A stretch of DNA of 10,751 nt from Actinomycetota bacterium (GTDB lineage: Bacteria; Actinomycetota; Acidimicrobiia; Acidimicrobiales; Ilumatobacteraceae), in assembly GCA_005800965.1 (NCBI GenBank), contig SYEA01000145.1, forward strand, positions 1 to 10,751, given 5' to 3'. The number at the start of each line of letters is the position of its first letter. Within the stretch, counting starts at the first letter, position 1. Below the pieces are notes generated by a model, which saw only the letters and a list, made by a program, of their open reading frames with translations, had not been told where the DNA came from and did no database searches. Below are positions 1-6,282 of the stretch, piece after piece. Made by a program: the position numbers and the translations under genes.

Positions 1-228
1 CCGGCCAATCATGCAGTTGACGCAACGAAGATGAGTGCCGCAATTGACCGCGCCCTTGCAGCAGCACACCAACGCGGAATCACCGGACCAGCCGTGACGC
101 CGATGGTTTTGGCTGAAATCGCAGCAGATACCTCTGGTGAGGCCGTAATCGCCAACCTTGCGCTCGCAGAAAATAACGCCCATGTTGCGGCCATGCTGGC
201 GATGAGCCTGGTATCGCGGCGTAGCTAA
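1..228 (+). CDS. psuG: Pseudouridine-5'-phosphate glycosidase, C-terminal part (cut by the window start)
   Basis: PsuG reversibly cleaves the C-glycosidic bond of pseudouridine 5'-phosphate to give uracil and ribose 5-phosphate, in the cytoplasm, as part of pseudouridine salvage. Only the last 75 codons are present; frame 1 is open from base 1, so the start lies upstream. The visible part matches the end of the family: a helix of the type AIDRALAAA, then GITGPAVTPMVLAEIA (family form GI.GK.VTPFLL..I), then a T-S-G-E segment and ANLALAENNAHVAA (family form NIAL..NNA..A). The usual Lys of GK is a Pro here and the Phe of TPF is a Met, both mild changes. The match ends near the normal C-terminus, so the gene is not truncated at this end. 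A 77-base gap follows, and no functional link to the downstream pilus genes is evident. The identification rests on this short region only. Confidence 0.85.
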   Translation, partial: PANHAVDATKMSAAIDRALAAAHQRGITGPAVTPMVLAEIAADTSGEAVIANLALAENNAHVAAMLAMSLVSRRS

Positions 229-271
229 CCAGATAACTTTCCTGTTTCGCAGGCGACGTCACACATCTTTA

Positions 272-291
272 CGGGTGGGTTTCCACACCCG
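272..291 (+). other. Small hairpin in the leader ahead of the tad operon
   Basis: CGGGTG at 272-277 pairs perfectly with CACCCG at 286-291 around an 8-base loop. It sits between psuG and the first tad gene, just before the ribosome binding site. No T-run follows it on either strand, so it is a poor intrinsic terminator. It could be a leader structure affecting translation of the TadZ-like gene, or chance. The rest of 229-305 shows no convincing -35/-10 pair. Confidence 0.25.
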
Positions 292-297
292 AAAGGG
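292..297 (+). promoter_or_regulatory. Shine-Dalgarno site for the TadZ-like gene
   Basis: AAAGGG lies 8 bases before ATG 306 and 5 bases before the in-frame GTG 303. The spacing favours ATG 306. Another ATG at 301 runs straight into a TGA and cannot be the start. Confidence 0.5.
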
Positions 298-305
298 CGA
301 ATGTG

Positions 306-935
306 ATGTACGCATGTTGGTCAATCAAAGGCGGAAGTGGTACCACCGTGTTTGCATCGGCACTCGCCCTACTGCTTGCCGAGCATCAGGGCGAAGCAAC
401 GGTCATCGATATGGGCGGTGACGTGCCATCCGTGCTGGGCATGGCCGAGCCAGCAGGCACCGGCATCCGCGATTGGTTATCCAGCACCGATCGAGATCCG
501 CAGGGTTTGGTCGACCTGCGAGTTGCCGCAACATCACGACTACACGTGATTCCTGCTGGCTCGGCAAGTTCTTTTGATACCAGCGCACTCGATGACCTGG
601 TTCAATCAGTGACCAACCAGCAAGTGGTCGTCGACTTCGGATCACTGCAGCCACCAGACAGTGTGCGACGTGCCGCTCGCGCCGACTGGCTCGTCGTGCG
701 ACCGTGCTATCTCGCCCTGCGCCGCGCCGCGCGGCTCACCCACCGCCCTGCCGGCATCGTGTTACTCAAGGAACAAGGCCGCGCCCTCACCACTCGTGAC
801 GTTCAATCTGTGGTTGGTGCACCAGTCGTTGCCGAGATCACCGTTGCTGACGGCATCGCACGCAGTGTTGATGCGGGGCTGCTGGCTACCCGACTTCCCA
901 CACAACTCACCGAAGAGCTCCGGGTATTGCTGTGA
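306..935 (+). CDS. TadZ/CpaE-like ParA/MinD-family ATPase of the Tad pilus
   Basis: Predicted 209-residue cytoplasmic P-loop protein. TadZ/CpaE proteins bind ATP, sit at a pole or other site and recruit the Tad secretion machine. Visible motifs are a deviant Walker A, KGGSGTT, at residues 8-14, a Walker A' region VIDMGGD near 33-39, a hydrophobic Walker B strand ending in Asp (VVVDFGS, 107-113), and a C-terminal ARSVDAGLLATRLP segment typical of CpaE-like proteins. The first Lys of the MinD-type motif is kept, but the usual second Lys (GKT/GKS) is a Thr. The protein starts directly with the ATPase fold, so it lacks the N-terminal receiver-like domain of CpaE and is short for the family. Its stop overlaps the TadA start by 4 bases (GTGA), implying translational coupling. 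The M. tuberculosis counterpart by position would be Rv3660c (ssd). Start chosen at ATG 306 by ribosome-binding-site spacing; GTG 303 would add one residue. Confidence 0.8.
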   Translation: MYACWSIKGGSGTTVFASALALLLAEHQGEATVIDMGGDVPSVLGMAEPAGTGIRDWLSSTDRDPQGLVDLRVAATSRLHVIPAGSASSFDTSALDDLVQSVTNQQVVVDFGSLQPPDSVRRAARADWLVVRPCYLALRRAARLTHRPAGIVLLKEQGRALTTRDVQSVVGAPVVAEITVADGIARSVDAGLLATRLPTQLTEELRVLL

Positions 936-1966
936 ATGTTGTGCCGCTCAGGCCACTGGTCAACACGGTCAACACTGTTAATACAGTCGAGCGTGGTACT
1001 GCATCACGCAGCAGCGACTGGTGGCGAACCTCATCGATGGCACGGTGGTTTGCGGATCCGCTCGTGCGCGAAATCATGATCAATGCCGGACGCGAGATCT
1101 GGATCGAGCGGGAAGGCGGTGTCGAGCACGTCGGCACGTTGCCACAGGGCGAGCTTTCTCGAATCATCGAGCGCATCTTGTTGCCGATTGGTCGGCGTGT
1201 CGACCAGGCTTCACCAGTGGTCGATGCCCGACTGCCCGATGGCTCACGGGTGTGCATCGTGATTCCACCCGTTGCCGTCGACGGGCCATGCCTGTGCATC
1301 CGACGCTTCCATGTGCGAGATTTGCCGTTGACTGCGTTCGGTGGCGAAGATGTTGCCGAGTTGCTGCGCGACATCGTGTCGCAGCGCTGCAACGTAGTGG
1401 TTGCCGGTGCTGCATCAAGTGGCAAAACCACACTCCTCAACGCACTGTGTGGTTGTGTCACACCCGGCGAACGCATCATCACCGTCGAAGACATCGCCGA
1501 ACTGCGACTCCAAACTGAGCACGTACTGCGCTTTGAAGCGCGTCCTGCCACCTACGACGGCACCTTAGAGGTCGGGCTCTCTACATTGCTACGTAGTGCC
1601 TTGCGCATGCGACCCGATCGCTTCGTGCTTGGGGAGGTGCGCGGTAACGAGGCACTCGACATGTTGACCGCGATGAATACCGGTCACCACGGTTCGCTGG
1701 CCACTTGCCATGCCAACTCACCCGACGACGCATTGCGCCGGATCGAATCGATGGTGTTGCAGGCTGCACCGCAATGGCCGCTGCCGGCGGTGCGCGAACA
1801 CCTGCAGGCTGCTGTTGACATCATCGTGCACGTCGAGCGCTCACCGAACGGCCATCGACGTGTCAGCGAAGTCACCGAAGTGTCGATGCGACCAGACGTA
1901 TTGGGCACCAAAACACTCTGGACTCAAGGCGCTGCAACCGCCCGACTTTCACGCGGGCGAGCCTGA
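932..1966 (+). CDS. tadA: TadA/CpaF-type secretion ATPase (pilus assembly motor)
   Basis: Hexameric ATPase of the type II/IV secretion superfamily that powers assembly of Flp pili at the cytoplasmic face of the membrane. It has 344 residues. Motifs in order: the N-terminal-domain signature DPLVREIMINAGREIWIER (42-60), Walker A GAASSGKT (159-166), the Asp box VEDIAELR (185-192), Walker B FVLGEVRG (231-238) and the His box GHHGSLATCHAN (251-262). All catalytic elements are present. CpaF proteins are usually longer at the N-terminus; here only about 40 residues precede the conserved domain, and they include a repeated Asn-Thr-Val tract. The GTG start at 932 overlaps the stop of the TadZ-like gene, and the stop is 5 bases before the TadBC start, so these genes form one operon. 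The family assignment is firm. A VirB11-type role is less likely because the T2SSF platform and pilins lie just downstream. Confidence 0.95.
   Translation: MNVVPLRPLVNTVNTVNTVERGTASRSSDWWRTSSMARWFADPLVREIMINAGREIWIEREGGVEHVGTLPQGELSRIIERILLPIGRRVDQASPVVDARLPDGSRVCIVIPPVAVDGPCLCIRRFHVRDLPLTAFGGEDVAELLRDIVSQRCNVVVAGAASSGKTTLLNALCGCVTPGERIITVEDIAELRLQTEHVLRFEARPATYDGTLEVGLSTLLRSALRMRPDRFVLGEVRGNEALDMLTAMNTGHHGSLATCHANSPDDALRRIESMVLQAAPQWPLPAVREHLQAAVDIIVHVERSPNGHRRVSEVTEVSMRPDVLGTKTLWTQGAATARLSRGRA
959..988 (+). repeat. Triple 9-base tandem repeat encoding Val-Asn-Thr, with an embedded palindrome
   Basis: Three imperfect 9-base units (gtcaacacg, gtcaacact, gttaataca) followed by gtc encode VNTVNTVNTV at residues 10-19 of the TadA-like protein. 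ACTGT (974-978) and ACAGT (983-987) form an inverted repeat around TAAT. The tract lies in the variable N-terminal extension, before the conserved domain. Confidence 0.7.
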
Positions 1967-1971
1967 CCGCC

Positions 1972-3102
1972 ATGTTGTTTGTGGTGGTTGGGGTGTGTGC
2001 CTGGACCACCACGAGCGTGGTCTTGGCTCGACATGTAATCGAGCCCTATTTGTTTCGGCGGTTAGTAAGACGACGCTTGACCCCACGTCGGGCAGCCCGG
2101 CAACGGCCACTATTGCGTGCTCAGCGCCGCGCAGCTGAACCCCTACCAAGTGAACGTCACGCCAATGCACTCGATGCCATTGGGCGTGAACTACGACTTG
2201 GCTCTTCGCTTCATGCCGCTGTCATCGCTGTTGTCGAGCGTCAGCACATTACCGAGTGGCAGTGGTTATCTGATGCGAGTCGGGAAGGACACGTCTTGGG
2301 TACCGTCATCCGACTCAACGATTCGCAGGCTGCGCCCGACTTGGCACTGCGCGCAATCGCCGTGGCCAGCGAAGGGGGCGACGCCGTCCATGCCGTTGAG
2401 GCTGCTGCTCGCACACTGCGAGTGACTGCAACGATCACGGCCGAATCACGAACGGCAGTTGCACACACGAAGGCCTCCATCAATGTGCTCACCTGGGTGC
2501 CGCTATTACTCGCCACGTGGCTGATAACCCGCGATGAAAGAGCTCGCGTATTTTTTGTTTCGACTGCCGGCTTTGCATGTCTACTCATCGGGGTTTCGCT
2601 GCACTGGGTGGGGCGCCGTTGGGTGCAACGGTTGGCCGTGAGCGCAGCGCGGGTCGACTCTGATGTGCCCGACTTTGTTGATGTGGTCTCGGTATATCTG
2701 CGCTCAGGACAGCCCCCGGCCCTGGCATTTCTGCATGCGAGCGACACCGCACCTGGCACGGTTGGCGCTGCGGCCCGAGCAGTTGCCGAGCGCATTCACA
2801 ATGGTGAGCGCTTTGTGGATGTGCTCACCTCGTTGCGAAGTGCGTTTGGGCTGCATGCACAACCCATGATTGATGCACTCATTGACACCGAACGTGACGG
2901 CTTGGCACCCCGTGAACTTTTTGACCGACTCGCCACTGACGCCCACGCACAACGGCGCCGTGATGCTGACATGCGGATTCGTGCACTACCTGTTCGTCTC
3001 ACACTTCCCCTCGTCGGCTGTATTTTGCCGGCATATGTTCTGCTTGCCGTTGTGCCGCTGCTCGCCAGTCAACTGTCGTCGGTCAATCTCGACCTGCCAT
3101 AA
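1972..3102 (+). CDS. Fused TadB-TadC pilus platform protein with two T2SSF domains
   Basis: Inner-membrane platform of the Tad system that couples the TadA motor to pilin extrusion. It has 376 residues. There is a probable N-terminal membrane segment (2-20), a very Arg-rich stretch (29-53), and a first T2SSF domain (about 66-165, with the ASEGGDAVHAVEAAA segment). Two membrane helices follow (about 169-185 and 191-212) in the arrangement seen at the end of TadB. A second T2SSF domain (about 231-335, DVPDFVDVVSVYLRSG onward) then leads to the C-terminal helix LPVRLTLPLVGCILPAYVLL (339-358), typical of the end of TadC. Normally these are two proteins, as in Streptomyces and Mycobacterium (Rv3658c and Rv3657c). 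Here the second unit lacks its own N-terminal membrane helices. The frame is continuous through the junction with no stop. The gene begins 5 bases after tadA and has no strong ribosome binding site, so it is probably coupled to tadA. Confidence 0.88.
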   Translation: MLFVVVGVCAWTTTSVVLARHVIEPYLFRRLVRRRLTPRRAARQRPLLRAQRRAAEPLPSERHANALDAIGRELRLGSSLHAAVIAVVERQHITEWQWLSDASREGHVLGTVIRLNDSQAAPDLALRAIAVASEGGDAVHAVEAAARTLRVTATITAESRTAVAHTKASINVLTWVPLLLATWLITRDERARVFFVSTAGFACLLIGVSLHWVGRRWVQRLAVSAARVDSDVPDFVDVVSVYLRSGQPPALAFLHASDTAPGTVGAAARAVAERIHNGERFVDVLTSLRSAFGLHAQPMIDALIDTERDGLAPRELFDRLATDAHAQRRRDADMRIRALPVRLTLPLVGCILPAYVLLAVVPLLASQLSSVNLDLP

Positions 3103-3108
3103 CTACCC

Positions 3109-3114
3109 AAAGGA
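3109..3114 (+). promoter_or_regulatory. Shine-Dalgarno site for the Flp-like pilin
   Basis: AAAGGA lies 6 bases before ATG 3121. It is one of the two clearest ribosome binding sites in the window, and it fits a structural subunit that must be made in excess over the other tad products. Confidence 0.6.
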
Positions 3115-3120
3115 ATCACG

Positions 3121-3348
3121 ATGTTTTTCCACCGCACAAAGTCAACTACTGCAGCCTCGCCCCGCCCGCCGCACAGCGACCCTGGCCAGGCCACCACCGA
3201 ATATGCACTCGTGCTGATTGGTGCCGCGGTGATTGCCCTCTTGGTCGTTGCGTGGGCCACTGACGGTGGTGGCGCTGGTCGCATCGGCGAATTGTTTGAA
3301 AGCGTGCTGTCGAATGTGCTCAGTCGTGCCGAAACCACCGACGAATGA
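3121..3348 (+). CDS. Flp-like small pilin (class III prepilin)
   Basis: A 75-residue single-pass protein, the likely major pilus subunit. A hydrophilic leader of 22 residues ends in a prepilin peptidase site, G22 followed by QATTEY: cleavage after Gly, with Glu at +5 and Tyr at +6, as in Flp/TadE pilins. The hydrophobic helix runs from about residue 28 to 47. A short Gly-rich turn (DGGGAG) and an amphipathic end (RIGELFESVLSNVLSRA) follow. Size, cleavage site and position after the platform gene all fit Flp. The corresponding actinobacterial pilins (DUF4244 group, by position Rv3656c) are similarly short. It has its own good ribosome binding site. It overlaps the following TadE-like gene in another frame. 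It could also be a minor TadE-type pseudopilin, but no larger Flp candidate is present. Confidence 0.8.
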   Translation: MFFHRTKSTTAASPRPPHSDPGQATTEYALVLIGAAVIALLVVAWATDGGGAGRIGELFESVLSNVLSRAETTDE

Positions 3349-3721
3349 TCGCGGCCAAGCAACGGTTGAGTTCGCCCTCCTGCTGCCGTTGTTTGTGTTG
3401 CTCATCGTTGCCATCTTTGATGTCACAGCAATCGTGCGCGACCAACTGTTGGTTGACCTGCTGGCCCGTGACGCAGCACGGCACGCCAGCCAATCCGACA
3501 GCCGCGATACAGCACGACAACGCGTGGCAGAGGTCGTCGTGGCTGCAGGTCGTAGCGACGCACGATGGAACATTGAGTTCGGCGAGGAAACTCTCACCGT
3601 CCGAATAAGCCTCACACCCCGTGCCTCCATGACTGCAACCTCACTGCGATGGTTGGGTAGATCAAGTGGCGTCATAGGAACTGTGACCTTCGCTACCGAA
3701 TACGACATTGACGAGGGGTAG
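3326..3721 (+). CDS. TadE-like pseudopilin
   Basis: A 131-residue minor pilin-like protein of the Tad locus, probably anchored by one N-terminal membrane helix with the rest outside the membrane. The N-terminus has the processing motif G10 then QATVEF (Glu at +5, Phe at +6) and a hydrophobic helix, ALLLPLFVLLIVAIFDVTAI (17-36), the classic TadE signature. The remainder is a small alpha/beta region with LLVDLLARDAARHAS, common in TadE proteins (aromatic or Arg-rich helix after the membrane segment), then beta strands up to the stop. Start is uncertain: GTG 3326 gives the usual short leader, while ATG 3314 adds four residues. Both lie inside the pilin gene, so translation is probably coupled. 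Neither has a strong ribosome binding site. The ATGA at 3345-3348 is in the wrong frame. By position it corresponds to Rv3655c of M. tuberculosis. Confidence 0.82.
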   Translation: MPKPPTNDRGQATVEFALLLPLFVLLIVAIFDVTAIVRDQLLVDLLARDAARHASQSDSRDTARQRVAEVVVAAGRSDARWNIEFGEETLTVRISLTPRASMTATSLRWLGRSSGVIGTVTFATEYDIDEG

Positions 3722-3724
3722 CGT
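3719..3724 (+). promoter_or_regulatory. Candidate -10 element for a leaderless photolyase transcript
   Basis: TAGCGT fits the TANNNT form of many actinobacterial -10 boxes and is followed by exactly 7 bases and then ATG 3732. Transcription would then begin at or next to the A of the start codon. The TAG is also the stop codon of the TadE-like gene. No -35 element is seen at normal spacing. The same arrangement occurs before tmk. Confidence 0.35.
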
Positions 3725-3731
3725 CGTCGCA

Positions 3732-5156
3732 ATGGCGCCAACCGAGACCATCTGGGTGTTCGGCGACCAACTCAACCGTGCAATTGGTGCGATGGCAACT
3801 GCGAATTCCAAGACTCATCGCATTCTGCTCATCACAGCCAAAGACAAGATCGATTCGCGCGCCTGGCACCCGGCGCGCGTCGCGCTGTACACCCGCGCAA
3901 TCGAGGCGTTCGCCGAGGAACTGCGCGAAGCAGGGTTCCAAGTTGACCACCAACATGCCGCGTCAATGCGCGCTGCCGTCAAGGCCCACCGTGCCACTCA
4001 TTCACCAACGCTCATCACCGTCACTGAACCAAATTCGTTCACCGCCCGGCAACTCGTAAAAGAACTCGGTTGCAACGTCGTGCGCAGCAATCAATTCTTG
4101 ACGCACCCCGACGAGTTTGCGGCATGGGCCGACACCCGCAAGAGCTTCAAGATGGAAGACTTTTATCGCTGGCAGCGTCGTCGCCTTGACTATCTCATGG
4201 ATGGCGACGAACCCAGCGGCGGTGAGTGGAACTACGACGAGCAGAATCGTGAGCGTCCACCCAAAGATGGTCATGACCGCTGGCCGGCCCCCGTAGACGT
4301 GTGGGCAACTACCCGTGCCGGTGCACTCGAGCGTCTTGACTTTTTTGTCAAGCGCGTGCTGCCGATGTTCGGGCCACACGAAGATGCGATGCTTGCCGAC
4401 AACTGGCATTTGGCGCACTCCGTGCTCTCGCCATATCTCAATCTGGGTCTGTTGTTGCCTGGCGAAGTGTGCGACCGAGTCGAAAAAGAGTTTCGCGCCG
4501 GGCGTGTGCCGATCAATTCGGCCGAAGGTTTCATTCGCCAGATCATCGGTTGGCGTGAATATGTCTGGAATTTGTACTGGCGTTGGATGCCCGAATACGC
4601 CTCACTCAACGCTCTCGACGCGCAACTTGACCTGCCACCACTCTTCACCGGGGCGGCCCCAACGAAGATGCGCTGCGTGTCGGGCATCCTCGGCGACATC
4701 GAGGCGCGTGGCTGGGTGCACCACATCCCACGACTCATGGTGCTCGGCAACCTTGCACTCATCGCTGGCATCAACCCGCAGCAGTTCACTCATTGGATGT
4801 GGGAGTCGTTCGTCGACTCAGCAGAGTGGGTGATGGTGCCCAATGTGATTGGTATGTCGCTGTTCGCTGACGGCGGAAAGATGGCAACCAAGCCATACGC
4901 CGCTGGTGGTGCGTACATCGATCGCATGAGCAACTACTGCAAGGGATGTGCCTATGACCGCACGAAGCGAATTGGTGACGACGCTTGCCCATTCACCACG
5001 TTGTATTGGGACTTCATGTTGCGACATGCTGATCGATTCGTGAAAAACCCCCGAATGTCGACTCAGATTCGAGCCGCACAGAAGCTCAGCGACGGTGACC
5101 AAGTTCGCCAGCGCGCCGCAGAAGTACTGGTTCGCCTACAGAGCGGCACGCTCTAG
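3732..5156 (+). CDS. Iron-sulfur bacterial cryptochrome/photolyase (PhrB/CryB family)
   Basis: Flavoprotein of 474 residues. Family members bind FAD and a 4Fe-4S cluster, often with a ribityllumazine antenna, and either repair (6-4) photoproducts with blue light or act as photoreceptors. An N-terminal Rossmann-type antenna domain (ETIWVFGDQLN, 5-15) leads to an all-helical FAD domain. Four cysteines, C315, C403, C406 and C419, have spacing 88-3-13, the same as C350/C438/C441/C454 of Agrobacterium PhrB. The adjacent pair H330-H331 falls at PhrB His365-His366, where His366 is linked to lesion repair. FADGG (378-382) is also conserved. Counting from the same cysteines, PhrB Trp390 is kept (W355) but Tyr391 and Glu403 are Met. 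ATG 3732 is preferred; an upstream TTG at 3708 lies inside the TadE-like gene. It begins 10 bases after that gene, so it may be read through from the tad operon or from its own leaderless promoter. Whether it is a repair enzyme or a receptor is not settled. Confidence 0.93.
   Translation: MAPTETIWVFGDQLNRAIGAMATANSKTHRILLITAKDKIDSRAWHPARVALYTRAIEAFAEELREAGFQVDHQHAASMRAAVKAHRATHSPTLITVTEPNSFTARQLVKELGCNVVRSNQFLTHPDEFAAWADTRKSFKMEDFYRWQRRRLDYLMDGDEPSGGEWNYDEQNRERPPKDGHDRWPAPVDVWATTRAGALERLDFFVKRVLPMFGPHEDAMLADNWHLAHSVLSPYLNLGLLLPGEVCDRVEKEFRAGRVPINSAEGFIRQIIGWREYVWNLYWRWMPEYASLNALDAQLDLPPLFTGAAPTKMRCVSGILGDIEARGWVHHIPRLMVLGNLALIAGINPQQFTHWMWESFVDSAEWVMVPNVIGMSLFADGGKMATKPYAAGGAYIDRMSNYCKGCAYDRTKRIGDDACPFTTLYWDFMLRHADRFVKNPRMSTQIRAAQKLSDGDQVRQRAAEVLVRLQSGTL
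5140..5154 (+). terminator. Weak hairpin at the end of the photolyase gene
   Basis: AGAGCG (5140-5145) pairs with CGCTCT (5149-5154) around a 3-base loop, overlapping the end of the photolyase gene. The gap to the convergent rsgA is only 17 bases. No T-run follows on either strand, so this is at best a weak terminator. I see no better one between the convergent genes. Confidence 0.2.
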
Positions 5157-5173
5157 CCGTCGCACCAACTGCA

Positions 5174-6208
5174 TTATCTTGCGTCGCGTTCAGCGCGCGC
5201 TTGTTCTTCCTCCAGAACAGCTTCTTCCTCCACTAGTCGTCCCATGCTCTCGAGTCGAGCCGCGTCAAGGGCGCCCGTGCCGATTGCCTCTTGCACCGCG
5301 CATGCCGGCTCGGTGCCGTGTTTGCAGTCACGAAACTTGCATCGTTCTGCCAACGTGAAGATGTCCTTGAATGCCCGTTCGATGCCATGCCCACTCGTCC
5401 ACAAACTCACGGCGCGAACGCCCGGAGTGTCAATCAACCAGCCAGCAGTAGGTAGGGCAACCAAATCCACAGCGGTCGTCGTGTGGCGACCCTTGTTGTC
5501 GCCCTCGCGGGTGGCACCAGTTTGCTGAGACTCTGTGCCAGTCAATGCATTGACCAAGGTCGACTTACCAACACCACTCGCACCGAGCACGGCAATGGTT
5601 GCGCCATCGCGTGTGTAATCGCGCAGTTCGGTGAGCCCATCACCTGTAACGCTGCTCACCACATGTACGCGCACACCAAGCGATGTGGCCACCATGATTG
5701 CTTGCGCTTCGCTGATGGCCGATGCCGAGGCGGCATCACTCTTGGTTAACACCACTACTGGCTGTGCACCAGAATCAAACGCCAACACCAGTTCGCGCTC
5801 AAGGCGCCGTTCGTTTGGCGCAGTATCTAGGCCGTGTACGAGGAACACAAAATTGATATTTGCAGCCAAGGTTTGCGCTTCGTTTCGTGTTCCATCTGAA
5901 GATGCGCGACGTACTAATCGCGACTGCCGCGGTAGCACCTTTACGATGCGCTCAAGATCAGGCGTCACCAGAATCCAGTCACCTACGGCAACGTCGGCAC
6001 CGATGTTTCGCACTCGGCATTCGCGCAGAGTTTGTGTTGCCGTGATTTCTCCGACCGTCACACAGAGAAATGTGCTCCATCCACGGTCAAGTCGCTTCAC
6101 TCGTCCGACGAGTTGGTCGTCACTCAGGTTGACAGATTCAGGCAGTGCACGCAGAAATGTTTCGTTCCATCCGAGTTCGCTCAAAGCGTTATGCACTATG
6201 ACTTTCAC
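5174..6208 (-). CDS. rsgA: Ribosome small-subunit-dependent GTPase A (30S maturation)
   Basis: RsgA (YjeQ) is a GTPase that binds late 30S precursors and releases maturation factors after checking the decoding centre. It has 344 residues. The G motifs are in circularly permuted order, which is diagnostic: an N-terminal OB-fold region (about 34-95), G4 TKSD (155-158), G5 SSV (185-187), G1 GASGVGKST (209-217), a G2 region GRHTTT (240-245) and G3 DTPG (260-263). A zinc site C-x4-C-x-H-x5-C follows (C290, C295, H297, C303), and the end is an acidic helix (327-336, mostly Glu) that may pack on the ribosome. Start is uncertain: GTG 6208 has an AGG just upstream and yields MKVIVHNALSELGWN; TTG 6223 and GTG 6196 are alternatives. 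It is transcribed alone, convergent with the photolyase and divergent from topA. Nothing essential is missing. Confidence 0.93.
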   Translation of the reverse strand: MKVIVHNALSELGWNETFLRALPESVNLSDDQLVGRVKRLDRGWSTFLCVTVGEITATQTLRECRVRNIGADVAVGDWILVTPDLERIVKVLPRQSRLVRRASSDGTRNEAQTLAANINFVFLVHGLDTAPNERRLERELVLAFDSGAQPVVVLTKSDAASASAISEAQAIMVATSLGVRVHVVSSVTGDGLTELRDYTRDGATIAVLGASGVGKSTLVNALTGTESQQTGATREGDNKGRHTTTAVDLVALPTAGWLIDTPGVRAVSLWTSGHGIERAFKDIFTLAERCKFRDCKHGTEPACAVQEAIGTGALDAARLESMGRLVEEEAVLEEEQARAERDAR

Positions 6209-6240
6209 GCTACCTAGTTGCAAAAATCAAATTCGGGTGC

Positions 6241-6269
6241 TTGACTGCCCGACTTCCATGTCTTACAAC
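6241..6269 (+). promoter_or_regulatory. Sigma-70-like promoter for topA
   Basis: TTGACT (6241-6246) matches the -35 consensus at 5 of 6 positions. After exactly 17 bases comes TACAAC (6264-6269), which matches the -10 consensus at 4 of 6. It lies in the short region between the divergent rsgA and topA genes. The expected start point, about 6275-6277, leaves a leader of only 6-8 bases before ATG 6283. The topA message would then be nearly leaderless and would lack the weak upstream CGGA. Confidence 0.5.
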
Positions 6270-6282
6270 GGAATACTGCTGC

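Noticed and set aside
272..291. Hairpin after psuG as an intrinsic terminator
   Set aside because: The stem is only 6 bp and no T-run follows, so it is kept only as a low-confidence structure.
229..305. Riboswitch (for example of the c-di-GMP type) before the pilus operon
   Set aside because: The gap is only 77 bases and shows one short hairpin, with none of the conserved core I would expect.
907..1551. 214-codon minus-strand frame opposite tadA
   Set aside because: Low-complexity Ser/Arg/Thr translation, antisense to clear secretion-ATPase motifs. Its repeated Leu-Thr-Val tract is only the reverse of the VNT repeat.
2241..2795. 184-codon minus-strand frame opposite the TadB-TadC gene
   Set aside because: No membrane or known motif, biased composition, and antisense to a gene with two recognisable domains.
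3345..3608. 87-codon frame beginning at the ATGA overlapping the pilin stop
   Set aside because: It looks like a coupled start, but its Cys/Ser-rich product is meaningless, while the overlapping frame carries the TadE signature.
3708..3731. TTG 3708 as the start of the photolyase
   Set aside because: It lies inside the TadE-like gene and adds eight unconserved residues; ATG 3732 sits just before the conserved first strand.
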